From positions 26,025,058-26,089,057 of the forward strand of contig CM049310.1 of assembly GCA_026874595.1 (NCBI GenBank): a DNA stretch of 64,000 nucleotides. Direction: 5' to 3'. Under the pieces are notes generated by a model. It was not told the origin of the DNA and did not search any database. It worked only from the letters and a program-made list of their open reading frames with translations. Position 1 is the first letter of the stretch, and each line of letters starts with the position of its first letter. The position numbers were made by a program, and so were the translations under genes. This document shows, in pieces, positions 1 to 12,159 of the stretch. The stretch is from Sipunculus nudus. Lineage: Eukaryota; Annelida; Sipuncula; Golfingiida; Sipunculidae.

Positions 1-459
1 TCTAGATTAACATGAGTATCTGTATGCCATTACCCTACAATTTTCCTTAAGTTATCTTATATCTTACAATTACATAAGACAATTTTGAGTGCCGCATAGT
101 TACCTTAAAACAAGACAATCAATGAGCTGTTATTGTGCTATCTACACATGGTTTCTTTAGCTTTGAGTTAACATTGACCAAAGACCACCCGCCTTGGACC
201 ACTTGATGAGCTGGATTACATAACACTGCCCTGTCTGTGATTTGAAAGCCGGAGACAGGTAGTATTTTGATGTCTTGGTCTTCCGTGACCACGTTCTCAT
301 GTTAACGTATATCCCATACTATTAAAACGAGGTCGGAGCAACACGGCCTTTTCGGTCTTGTATTTTCCAAGAAAATAATTTTGTATGTCCCCAGAAAATG
401 ACTATATACTTAGTTTTTCTTATGGAAATATGAGCATGTAAACTGCTATCAGTTTTATT

Positions 460-539
<80 letters not shown>

Positions 540-1690
540 TTATATACAGTATTCTACGTCAGGTATGACAAATGAAACTTATGATTAGATGCAAGGTATG
601 AGGCGGTCACTATTGATTTTTATAGACCCATAATGCAGTATGTTGACCTGGTGTAACAGCTTACATGGCTGTTGTGTTTACATATAAATAAATCAGTATG
701 ATTTCTGGTTCAATGTATGATCATTAATATACTTTACATGTGTACAGAACATATAGAGTCAGCTTTACGGATCCCTGGCGAAAAATACTATGTTATCCGA
801 AACCTCGGATTACTAAAGTACGTTAATCTACAGTAAGGCCAAACTACATATATATGTGTGTTGGTGTGTATGTGAACATAAGCTTTAAGTTTAACTTAAA
901 TTGACAATTTAAACGCTGGGAGGGTCACTTCGCCACACGTCTCCAAGTACTCCCTTTATCAATCTTTTCAATGGTCTCAATAAGTTCGGCGATGTGTTAA
1001 TTAGAATGGCACTGAATGGGCATTTGATAAAATGGATACCCTATACTGTGATACATTCGAAGGTCGCTCCATTCAAACATGCCTCCCATGCTTCGTACTA
1101 CAGCATATTGTTTTGCAAAACTTTTGCCAAAATAAATTAATTTGCCCCGCGAAACATGCCGTTCGGATAATTTGTCTCGTATACAAGGTTCTTACACAAA
1201 TACCCGGTGTACAAATTTACGTTAAAGCATTCTGAATCCGCCGGTGATTACAAGCGAAAAGGAGGTTATATTCTCATTCGTGTCTGTTTGTGTGTTTGTC
1301 TGTTACTGTTATATAGAAGGATTATACAAATACTACAGAACAAATTTTCATTAAAACTTTGTGTGTGTATAAGGGGGGGAGGGTTGAGGCATGTTATTTC
1401 AGTACGAATCCTGTATAGAATGATTTTGTCTTTGTTGAGGTACACGTCCTACTGAGAGTCATTCTAGTTTTATCCCTTCTTTCGACGGTGCAAAGTTTTT
1501 TTTGTGTTGTACGTATAATTTTGTAAATATATTCATGAACATGTTTATATGAACCGTTGCATATATATTTCATTTACACCTGTGCCATTTATTATAGTTT
1601 TGTTTTATTTGAGGCTTCTTGTAAAATTTCATTCATTGAGCGAGGTCAGTCGAGCGAGTCGAACAAAGTCATGCGAGCACGAAAGAATGG
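1..1690. other. non-coding stretch, AT-rich
   Basis: I see no credible exon or conserved protein. The short open frames are low-complexity or T-rich and lack codon-like composition. The only clear structure is a (TA)n tract at 464-534. The stretch ends at a two-copy tandem duplication. Confidence 0.5.
464..534. repeat. (TA)n microsatellite
   Basis: About 35 uninterrupted TA dinucleotides, read directly. It is one of at least eight long TA tracts in the window. Confidence 0.97.
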
Positions 1691-1701
1691 CCCGCTTTCG
1701 T

Positions 1702-2106
1702 CAAACCGGGGGTCAAAGTCGTGGAAACACAGGGTATTGTTTACACAACAATTACAACTGTTCTAGTGGGGGCCCTTTTGTCTTTACGTTTCCCCTATTC
1801 ATTTTCTTTCACTCTTGTGCAGGGCAAACGTAAATTTGTATGAACTGGTTGGTCCTCAAGTGAAATGACCCCTCAAAATGCACGAGTTGTTCACTTCTGC
1901 ACCGGCAAACCGGGGTCAGAGTCGTGAAAACACAGAGTATTGTTTACAAAACAATGACAAATGTTCTAGTCGGGGTTATTTTATCTTTAAGCTTCGCTTA
2001 TTCATATTCGTTCACTGTTGTGTTAGGCAAACGTAAATTTGTATGAACTGGGTGGTCCTCAAGTTAAATGACCCCTCTGCATGAGTTGCTCACTTCTGCA
2101 CAGACC
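1702..2106. repeat. two-copy tandem duplication, ~204-bp unit
   Basis: Copy 1 runs 1702-1905 and copy 2 runs 1906 to about 2106. Both open with CAAACCGGGGTCA, and both contain GTATTGTTTACA, GGCAAACGTAAATTTGTATG and GGTCCTCAAGT...AAATGACCCCT in the same order and spacing. The copies differ by scattered substitutions and small indels, so the duplication is not very recent. No protein is suggested by either copy. Confidence 0.9.
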
Positions 2107-2109
2107 AAG

Positions 2110-3279
2110 ACAGCGTTGACACCGACCGTTAAAGACTTGTTCACCGAAGGTACAAGTTATTTTCCTTCGAGAAGGTACGTAAGATAGTTTGGTATTTCAA
2201 CTTTATGTCGGCTATTTCGTATCACAGTTCTTGTTCATATTTAAATGTATAAATCTGTTTAATGAAGGGAAATATGTATAAAACATATATCAGTGATAGC
2301 GATATGTGAGAGGACGTTCTTGCGGTGCTCTTTAAGTTTATAACTCTGCATATCTGTAAACTGTCCGGAACTCAAATCAAATGTTTATAAGCTTAGACTT
2401 TCATATTTATAATTATAATCGCCAGTGGGTGCACGGTTTTTTTGTCACGGAACTCCTCTGTGGTCACTCCTCGAATATGCACGTATTTTGGTCTTGAACT
2501 GTTGAGAATGATAGTATCCTAAAGGGGGTTGTTTTCTTTATTTCTCTCTTAATCCAGAGATATCTCCAATTACTTTCCGAAGGGGTTATCGCAGCGCAAC
2601 CTGATTGCTTATCACGGCAGAAAGTGTTTAAATTATTACTGCTGTAATTATTCTATGGGCAACATTATATTGAAAATCTTTTGAGTTAAACTTCTTTGGT
2701 ACAGGTGTATGGGCTTTGATAAATTTTTGGCATATCTAAACATGAGTCGAACAAATCCCGTTCCCGTTCTCTCTATACAGGCAGCTACTAGTAACCATTA
2801 ACAAAAGTAAAACTTTCTTTTTACAAGAAAGCGAAAAAACATGTAACAATTCTTCAACGCTAACCAGACTGTTTACTTTCTGACCCTAACATTTATACAT
2901 GAGGCTAGCATAATTTTTTTTCCAGCAAAAAGGTATAGAGCTTCTAAATGCCAATTACTCCAGAAACTGAAATTCGAGCCCGTATTTTCTATTCAATTCA
3001 GTTGGAGATAAAAATGTTCCCTGATATGTCACTGTCACAACCACGCTTTATGCCGGTTGTATACCATTTATAAGGATAAATCGGTTTTGTTTTGTATCTT
3101 AATATAATTGTTACAGAGCATTTCATTTTCAAAATGCTCTATATTTGTAATTTCTCGCATGTCATAAAAACTATTTAAGACGGTAAGCAAATCATGATGA
3201 AAATGAGGAATATCCTCATTATATAGGCCGTTACATCAACCAGGAAACATGTCCGACGGTTTGAAACCCGATCACTGAA
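2110..3279. other. non-coding stretch between duplication and LINE
   Basis: No gene is visible. It holds one copy of a dispersed repeat (about 2430-2625), which recurs at about 47590 and 48045. A good splice-donor-like GTACGTAAG occurs near 2175, but no supporting exon was found. Confidence 0.45.
2430..2625 (+). repeat. dispersed repeat family D, copy 1
   Basis: It shares an ordered series of blocks with 47590-47800 and 48045-48255: a GTCACG block, CCTCG.ATATGCACG.ATTTGG, TCTTGAACTGT, a G-rich centre, a TTTATTT...AATCC.GAGATAT block and a GCGATTACAGCG-like end. This copy is the most diverged. No coding capacity is seen, and I do not recognise a named family. Confidence 0.75.
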
Positions 3280-5240
3280 AAAAAGCAATCAAAAATGTTT
3301 TCCACTGACACTCATTCCGAAACATATGGCGTTTAATCCACGTTAACTTAAAGGAGTCATTAAGTATATGCAAGTCGGGTGCATTCAGTCCTGCATTCTT
3401 AACTGCAGACATTAAAACCTTGTGCTTGATTTTAGGCGGTTCGTTATTCCATATAAACTGATTTATTATTGTTTGGGCATGGTTTCATAATTTTTATTAG
3501 TATGCAGATAACCGACATCATATATTTTAATAAGCTTTTTCGAAATCTATTTGAACCATTATGCCCTCCATTTGTAATGTGTAGCATATCTTGTATTATG
3601 CGAATATTTTCCCATATATTTTACCCCTTTATAAAACCCGTCTGATCGCCCGTTAGATAGTTCTGATAATAATGGTTTTAACCGATTTGCCAGTACTTTT
3701 GTGATAAGTTTATATTCCGTTGAGAGTAAAGATAACGGTCTCCAGTTCTTAAGAAACATTCGATCTTTTCCTTTCTTAGCATTAAGCATATTACGGCTCT
3801 TTGTTTAATTGTGAAAAGACCATGATTGAATAAATGTTTGATTCGATAAAGGGGTGTCTCAAATCGCTCCAGAAATGTTTGTAAAATTCTGCACCGAATC
3901 GATATAGCCCCGGGCTTTTACAGATTTCATTTCCGTTCATGCACTGTTACATTTATCACAAGAAAGGCGTAACCTCAAGTATGTTTTCCTATTTCAGATA
4001 CCTACAGAATGTTTTTCTGATTTAAAAAACAGCTGTTGATAATTTTTATCTTCATCGTTATTTTATTTATAGAAGTTTTCATAGAATTGTACACATTCCT
4101 CGAGTATATTTTATTTTCAGTAACTATACCTTTACTTGTTTTTATCTTATACACTTGTTACTACAGTTTCTTCTTTCTAATGATAAAAAATATTTCGTAT
4201 TTTTCTCGCCTTCTTAGACCTATTTCTCACGCGATCTTTAAATACCCTCTTTGCTTTTATGTCATAAAGATATTCAAGCTCTGATTTTAGTTCATCTATT
4301 TTCAATTGATAATTCTTCACTTTGTTGAATTTTAATTTTGGTTTGATAAACCATTGATTTGTTTTTCTAATCTTACTACTTTATGTCTGTGTTGTTTTGT
4401 TTTTAATTTGGAGTATTTAATGGAATATCCTCTCAGCTCACATTTTTTCGTGTCCCATATTAGACATTTTTCTTGCTCTTTTTTTGTACATATCTTTGCA
4501 GTTTTCAATCACCATCTATATTCCATTACAGAAATCAGGGTCTTCTAAAAGAGCTGAACTTCCAGTATCCACGTTTCGGTACTTTTGTAGGTTCAAATTA
4601 CATTAAACTGTGATCAGTACATATCCCTTGTCAGATGTTAACAGGTGCATCATCGGATGATAAAAAGGATGGTATCAGCCAATAGTACAGTCTGCTGAGC
4701 ATGATCGGGGTTCTTTGGTATTCAGTATATCCCTTCAGTAATGATTAGTTTTTCAAAATGGGTTCACATCCCCCCCCCCCCCCCCATTTTTTATTATCGA
4801 GGTTTGGGTCCATGACAGTATTAAAGTACCCACACATAATGCCCTTTCCAAGGTTTTCTTCCAGTGATTTAAGTAAATTTGTAAAAAATCGCATTGTTCA
4901 TTTTTGCGATCGTTTATAGGGCCATAAATATCAACAAGGATCAATTCTTTTTCCCTCCATTGTGCAACTTACTATTATAAAACGACCAGTGTCGCATATA
5001 ATGGTTTCCCCCAGGGAGAAATCCAATTGTTCAGGGAAAAACTTGCGACACCTCTGCTCTTTGAGCTTCCCATGTTCAAATAATAATTCAGAGCCTCCTT
5101 CTGATTCCCATGAAGATTCCAATTTAGCTTTATCATGCGTTCCTTGTAGGAAGATGATTCCCTGGTCCATGTGGCCTAACCAATGAAAGTTTACGTCGCT
5201 TCAGTTTATCCCTAATCACTTTAACATTAAAAGATTAAAA
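3280..5240 (-). mobile_element. decayed Tx1/L1-type LINE (endonuclease + RT remnants)
   Basis: Reading the minus strand from about 5240 down to 3280 gives, with several frameshifts and stops, the order expected of a Tx1/L1-clade non-LTR retrotransposon. First comes an APE endonuclease start (IRDKLKRRKL, GIIFLQGTHD), then GRFIIVSC and VDIYGPINDRKNEQCDF, then the endonuclease-RT linker (KCELRGYSIKYSK). The RT start follows (FLKNWRPLSLLSTEYKLITK, VLANRLKP), then RT motif A (MVQIDFEKAY) and finally a C-terminal block (FIWNNEPPKIKHKVLMS). The interval between motif A and that block is only some tens of bases, so the RT active-site YxDD region is deleted. Frame changes and stops show the copy is dead. 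A 16-bp poly-C tract interrupts the endonuclease at 4770-4785. The Tx1/L1 assignment rests on motif wording recognised by eye; a phylogeny was not possible. Confidence 0.88.
4770..4785. repeat. poly-C tract, 16 bp
   Basis: Uninterrupted C run inside the LINE endonuclease remnant, one of at least 15 poly-C/poly-G tracts of ten or more in this window. Confidence 0.97.
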
Positions 5241-5839
5241 ATTTGAATCCAGATTCCGTGAAATGTGGTTGACAAAACGTTATAATAAACATCAATATGT
5301 TACATTAATACATGTCTGTCACTGTGGTAAATATATACAGGTGTTTTTTGGCTGTATTGTTCGTACATGCCACACTTCAATGATGACATATTCATAAATG
5401 TACGATAAACAAATATGAATATGAAACACATATTACATATATTATGAACACCGCATATGAGAGTATTGTGGAAAAAAAAGTATGCGCTGCTCGAGGAAGA
5501 ATACACAAGTAACGGGGGAAAATATTAGAATGTCATTCACACTGAAATATCGTTAGTAGAAGAATTAACACAATAAGATTTTCAACAAATTAGCAATAGC
5601 AAAGTATAATAAATATACTTTGTATGGTAAACCGACAATTTATCCAAACTGAGATAATAAGATTTTGAGATGTAAAATATAAAATGGAGAAGCGGTTTGG
5701 TCGGCTCTGCCTATATTAATTCAAATCACGCAAATATGTCTGTATTCATGGTCGAGGTGTTGATGATGTAATCGAACTTACTTGGAGGACTTCAGAAACG
5801 TTGGCCTTGGATTCGCTTTCAGTTCCTCCAAACACGCGT
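5241..5839. other. non-coding stretch
   Basis: AT-rich sequence upstream of the minus-strand LINE. It may include the LINE's lost 5' part, but I could not read protein homology in it. No RNA gene or clear repeat was seen. Confidence 0.4.
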
Positions 5840-6423
5840 TTAGAGTGCTTTGATCCACGCACGATTGTTTCTAAAGTCTCGCATAAAAATGTTGCCATCA
5901 AAATTCCAGCAGTCAGAGATTAGGTTGTTACGTTTTGCGCGCAAAACGATTCGGGGACAATTGTAGCTCTTTTGTGAGTCAAGTCCTCGTTTACGAAAAA
6001 TCCCTTTGGCTCCCATTTTAAGTTGCTGTTTTGCTTTGTAAATGTGTTCTTTGTCGTGTAGTTTAAGAGCTTCATCAGAATGGGTCTTCGCTTGGTTCCA
6101 GATTCTCAAAGAGTTTCTCCTGTAATATTGTTTGAATTCATCACTTAAGTTCATGTACACCAGTCTGCAAAGAATTGGCATGGCCCTCTAAATAGCTAAC
6201 TTTTGCTTCATAAGTTTCAAGTTTTTCTTTTACTGCTTTTTCTATGAAAATTTGAAGATTGTCTTACGAGCCTAGAGTCCAAAGCAACTGCCTTGTATTG
6301 TGTTAAAGTCTCTGCGTTATCTATATTCATTTCCCTAGTCTTCTCTGCGCCCCAGCCAACATTGCCTAGATCAGATAGAGGGAGATCATCAGATGACTCC
6401 AGAGGAACTGTATTGTTATTCAA
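5840..6423 (-). pseudogene. unidentified coding-like fragment, two frames
   Basis: Two minus-strand open stretches (6423-6217 and 6181-5840) lie in different frames, 35 bp apart. The second encodes a basic, lysine-rich segment with GAKGIFRKRGLD and ISDCWNFDGNIFMRD, which looks like genuine protein sequence and vaguely like proteins carried by invertebrate mobile elements. The first begins just after an acceptor-like TTTTCTAG (minus strand) and reads GDWAESHQYKK. I do not recognise the family. The frame break suggests either a decayed element gene or an unannotated intron/frameshift. No promoter or poly-A signal could be tied to it. Confidence 0.4.
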
Positions 6424-6429
6424 CAGTTT

Positions 6430-7543
6430 TTTATACTGGTGCGATTCGGCCCAATCACCTAGAAAACATGTTCAGTTAACACGAAATAGCTTCTTCCCTT
6501 TAAAATAAATCTGTACCTGCCAAAATATTGCATTGAAACAGTTTCGTTACTCCTGTAAGTGGACCGAGTGCGATCGCAGGTGTCATATTAAACACAGTGC
6601 GTGAAGCCGTGTGCAGCACGGAGCCACAACACGTATCAATCAGGAGATGCCCTGAGTGACTTGGCCGAAAAATGTAATACATGTTCCCGCTTGCTGAAAC
6701 ACCGCGTATTGCCTCTCTTAATCGGACCTCCAGTCACGCGGCCTTGTTATGGTAAACAGACATACGTGCACTGTGTTAACCAACATGCAGAGCCATAACA
6801 AGGTGTTAAACAGCCGTATGCAAGGAAATGACTGTGTGCTGGGATGGTTTAGCTGGGAAACATTTGTATAAAGCAAAACTGAACCGATTTTGTGAAAGAA
6901 TAGGCATACTATTGCTCCTGATTATGTCTCTTCAAGTCATTGAATCCTCTCTTCTGCTCCTTTCATGCACTTGTCGAGCTTTTGATGACATGTTTCACAA
7001 ACTAGTGGGGGGGGGGGGGGTGATGTTAAATGGCTTAACTAACCGCGTCACGCCACTATTTTTACAATGTTGTTTTACCTAATACTAACCGTAAAAACTA
7101 TAACTATTTTTTTATTATATTTATTACAATAATCTACCATGAATGTATTTTGTTCGGAAATATGCGTTTGTACCCAGTATAATTACTTTTAATTGATGAA
7201 CTTCACTCGTGCAGCGCAATCTCTGACGTGAATATTACTTATTATAAATGTTTTATAGCACACATAACTGTAAACCCGCCCTCCCTATATATCTTATCCA
7301 CCTGGATCTGACCGAAAAGCTGTTCAGCCACGCAACTTGTAATTTGTTTGCAAAAAATTAGTGGAACGTCATAAGAGCGATATAAAATACTTATTTAGCC
7401 AGAGCAACAGCTTCAATGATATTTATCTAATACAATTTTGACCCGTTTCTTATTATGTATAAAACATTACATTGGAACGCCAAAGGTTTTTTTTTCGCTG
7501 TACTGACAGTACTGACGACGTGTTTGTTTTCTTCACCCCGCAG
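6430..7543. other. upstream region of the CUB-protease gene
   Basis: No protein exon found. It contains a dispersed-repeat copy (6727-6785) and a 14-bp poly-G (7007-7020). It presumably also holds the protease gene's 5' untranslated exon and promoter, because the first coding exon starts right after an acceptor-like CCCCGCAG. I could not locate that upstream exon. Confidence 0.4.
6727..6785 (+). repeat. short dispersed repeat E, copy 1
   Basis: Core of about 55 bp shared with 29757-29815: CCTC..GTCACGC, CTTGTTA.GGTAAACAGACA and TGCA.TGTGTT.ACC in the same order and spacing. The homology is clear only in this core. The family is not identified. Confidence 0.75.
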
Positions 7544-7553
7544 GAATCGCAAG

Positions 7554-7639
7554 ATGTCTTCAGTGGCGAGGCTGACCTTGACCTTATTCACATTTATCCT
7601 TGTTATGACGACATGTTGTTCCATGACGTTTGAGCAACT
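7554..7639 (+). CDS. CUB-protease coding exon 1 (signal peptide)
   Basis: ATG at 7554 opens a hydrophobic signal peptide ([20 protein letters not shown]...) followed by FEQL. The donor is a consensus GTGAGT at 7640. The exon ends in phase 2. Sequence before the ATG follows a pyrimidine-rich CCCCGCAG acceptor, so the transcribed exon probably starts at 7544 after a 5' UTR intron. Confidence 0.85.
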
Positions 7640-10600
7640 GTGAGTAGAGTCGGATTGTCTATGAAATATATATTTCCCCGATTATGGGATTTATTTACAC
7701 CATTAATCATACCAGATAGTGGTTAATGATTATTCATGTTTGTACATCGTGCTTTGAAGCTTGGAAGTATTCAAGTTTTGAATACCTGTTGAATATCCGT
7801 ATATAATACTAAGGTCAAATAATACACGTCGTTACTAATGATAGTGGCACCTTGTCAAGACGATGTATGGTACTTTATCAGTTGTAAACAGCAAAGCACA
7901 TATATGACCCTGTTCATATTTTGTATGGATTTGCAAGCAAACCTTACGGATGTATTGTAATTTTAAAAGATGTGTGATATGACTTTTCGGAACTGTCCCC
8001 GGGGGGGGGGGGTTACTTTGATTTCTAATTAAGTGAAATTAAATTTTTCTTTATTTTGTATGATGAAATATAAATTTCATATATGCAAAGCATTATTTGG
8101 TCTCTGTCTAAATGTTGCGATATCTGTTGTATATATTTTTACTGCTGTATGTATAGTGCTAGAGTAAAAATACCTCTGTGTCGACATTTTTGGTAATTTT
8201 CGATTATCAGGGAGAATGAAATGCAGCCATATATTCTGACGGACCAGGATGCCGCCGATAACGGGACAGAATCAGCTTCCTCCATTCAAACAAAGGTATG
8301 GTGCTTGTAATTGTTTTTCATGAAAAACACACGACGGGCACGTGACGCCGCTGGCCGCATGAGACAGATAATCCCGTATAGTTTGTTACCCTTCTGCGCC
8401 CTGAATTCTATAATCCTGCAAACTCCTGTTATATGCAAAATTGCTAAATTATGAGACAAGAGATATGTATAATAGAAAATACCACAATCCAGTGTATACT
8501 ATTCCCTCATTTGCAGATTAACCTTTTGTATGTGATAAGACATGCGTCGGAGCGCGAAGGACTTTCTTAACGCTCTCGATACACCACCAAGAATCCTAAC
8601 CTAAGCAGCAGCTAAACATTTTAGTCTTAATAAATGCTTAAATTCCAAATTTGACTATAATCAAATATGTTGAAAAATTTGATTTTCAAATTAAGTTTAT
8701 ACAAACATGATATTATCACCTTTTCAACTTTCCCAATGTGTACATTCCTACTTTCTTATCACTCTTTTTATACATGCAATTTAAGGTTAATGCCTAAAAT
8801 ATATAATTAACATGACAACTCGGAGATATCCTTGGCACGTTAGAACAATGATCAATAATGGTGAAGGGAAAAAGCAAGGGAAATATATATTCGATTTTAC
8901 AGCAAATGTAAAAAAATGTGGTGTCCCGCACATTATATATAATGCATACTATTGCAGAGGGGGTACGGAAGTTTCCCTGACGAATTCTATGCAGAAGTCC
9001 AGGATGTTTCAAGGTCCCCATACGGTAAGTGATATCTAACAGTGTCTTCTTATAACAGTGCTGTCATTAGTAATTGTTCTGTGTGGAGTATACGTATCTC
9101 ATGTCTTGCTTTTGATCCATTTACCGAATATATAATGGTCTTTGCGAATGATATGTATTAATGTTCCAAATTTATAAATTTTGTCCATTTTAACCCGACT
9201 TTTTTCAACACAACTTTGTGGAACGGACTATCCCAATTAAATAATATGTAATAAATGTGCTATTATATCGCAGTTTTGTCATCGTTTTTGCTTTATTAAG
9301 CGCCAAGTAATTGGGAAGGTTGCGGGTACAAGGATGCCATCAAGACCGCCCAGACGGGTAGAGTCTCTAGCCCTAACCATCCAAAGATCTATCCCAACAT
9401 GGCGCTGTGCGGCTGGAGAATAGAGGCACCATCTGGAATGGTGAGTCACTGTATCCGCCTTTTCAAACAATATCAAATATTATAATTCATAGAATATCAG
9501 TCGTTCGGTGGCACGTTTGTATAAAACTTCATTAAAATCAGACCGCAGATTTCCGCAATGGTTAGGCTAGGAGATAACTACAAGTAGAGATAAGGTCAGA
9601 CCCTTTTTTTTCGTTCTTCTGATTCACATGAGTACTATCATAAGATGTTGTCTCCTTCACCAAGATCTTTTAGGTTAACATTGAATTTTAACCAACTCTA
9701 GTAGCCCGTGGTGGTGGCAGGGTATTTGGAAATGACTTGTTTTTACATTGAATATATATTCCATATATCAGGGGCGTATACATAGGGGGCGCAAAGGGGC
9801 CCGCGCTCCCTTTATTTCTGTATCACTTGTGCCAGTCACCTACTGACAACTGTGGCAAGTGTTATGTTTGTTAACTCAAATTTATTTAATGTTCGATTAT
9901 TTAGGTATATACACACGTAGATATAAGGCGTTTTAAGTAAATAAGTATTCATGTTTCTTTATGTACGGGTGTGATAATGTTATTCCCATATGGAAAAGAA
10001 AGCACAAACGCTCAGCAAGATGGTCTGTTGTTATAGATGTCTGTGTGCAGGGATATTCCATGTGTTGTTGACATTTGGTTCGTGTAGCACGCATAGCTCG
10101 TTGCCATGACAGCATCGCCTGGCCGAGCCGGGCCGGCCCACGTGTGAACCCTGATATGTACAAACACAGCGATGTTGTACTAGATGTTTTCTGTAACGCG
10201 TGTGTATACTGTGTATCATGTTAGGTTCTTTGGATTGTTCGAGAAATGGAAAGTTCTCGTCTTGAGGTGAGAAGTTATAAATAGGGGGCTGTGTTTTAGA
10301 GCAAGAAGGGAGATGAGAGAATATTCCACCGGACACAGAAGAGTGGACCTTTTCCGATAAATGCAGCATTTATAGATTTTCTTCTAAATTTGTGACGGAT
10401 TTTATATAGTCTTCAGTTTGCCAATGGGATCACTATCAGAACTTCACTTTTGGATTACAACCAATTGATCTTGTGATTGAACCGGAATTTTCTTTTCTGA
10501 GAATATTTATGTGAACTGTTCATCTGGATTATATGCTTTAAAGGACTTTTGTCGCTGTGACAATGGTGGTATCCAGGTACTGAACACTTTATTTATATAC

Positions 10601-12101
10601 TTGTATTGATTGACTGTTGTTATACTGTGTAATTGTATTGATTTAGTGTATTGTAATGTTAAGAATAATTATTTGTTAACAAAAAAAAAAACACTTTCTT
10701 TTCATTCCCCTAGACATTTCACGCTGTGTAGTGAATCTGATATTGTTTTTATCTCCATAACCAAATTTGTGCTCGTCACGACTACGTGATCTATTGATAT
10801 TAGCTTCCGTAACACTGTAATGTAAATATAGATATATACCTGATATAATATTGTATATTTATTATCAGTTCTAAAGGTTCCTATTGACCGAAAGAGAAAC
10901 TTATTTTTGTTGTATTTGTTGAAATTTCGTGAAGAAAGGAAAATGCTTAGCAAGATAGTATGTCATGTAAATATAGATATATATGATATAATATAGTATA
11001 TTTATTATCAGTTCTAAAGGTTCCTATTGACCTAAAGAGAAACTATTTTTGTTGTATTTGTTGAAATTTCGTGAAGAAAGGAAAATGCTTGGCAAAATAT
11101 TGTCTGTAATGTAAATGTTAAGAATTTCAGACTTTGAATATTTCTTAAATCTAAACAGTGAAGGCATTATATACTTACACATTTGTCTCATGCTTTTTAC
11201 TATCTCTCTTTTCTATTTTGTTTGTGTGCAGAAATGAAGTCTCAAACCATATGATCATTCTGTAACATCATGGAAGATGGCCAAAAACTGTTAAAACAAT
11301 CCATTAAAGCTATTTGAACTGTCACTAGACTCTTTGCTATGTTTCATTGTTTTTGTACATTTACCCTGGGATACACCAAGACACTAAAAAAAGTCCGGTT
11401 TTCTTAATACTGGGGTTGTTAGTCGCCTCTTAATACCCAGCTACTGTCCCTGGGAAAGGATGGCCAGGCTGATGTTTGCAAGCTGCAGTTTCAATGATAA
11501 TATAAACCTGCAAATGGCATGCAAATAACAGTCAATGAGTATTTTTCACTTCTAATAATTTTGTTTAGTTTTTGTTCTTATGATCAGACTATCTTTGTTA
11601 CTTTTTAACTCCAACAGGCTCCAGTTCGAACTGATTTGCTGCAAAAATAATTTGTCTGCGAAAGACATTTATAATGGAATTCAGTATCAGAAGCTTCATA
11701 TAAAAAATAGATGCAGTCACCTTTGACAGATTAAGTGACATATAATAGTAAATCCTTTTCAGTTCGTTTTACATGTTTGCTAACCATCTTCTACTTAAAA
11801 ATTACAATTAAGTGACAACACTACACTTTTTGATGCATGTATTTTTCTGTAGTTCAAATAATGCATTTTATAAAGATGAGGGCCCCGCTGTTAACATAAA
11901 TAACAACCTGAATTAGATACCCTACAAAACTACTAATAATAATCACAATGACAATGCACGAACTAACAATATTTGATATGTTAAGTATAAGGGACAATTT
12001 TACAGCCACGCAGTTTGTTCAAACAAGTTGAAATATGTTTGCTTTCTACTAGTATGGCATTGTGGAACATCAATGTAATCTGGAAAAAAATGTTTTATTA
12101 T

Positions 12102-12159
<58 letters not shown>

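Noticed and set aside
4036-4548. Two plus-strand hydrophobic open frames (membrane-protein-like)
   Set aside because: They are antisense to the Tx1-type LINE linker and RT. The T-rich composition explains the Phe/Leu/Ile content.
7455-7553. Alternative upstream start for the CUB-protease
   Set aside because: The extra residues are T-rich-tract translation, and a good CCCCGCAG acceptor separates them from the ATG at 7554, which begins a standard signal peptide.
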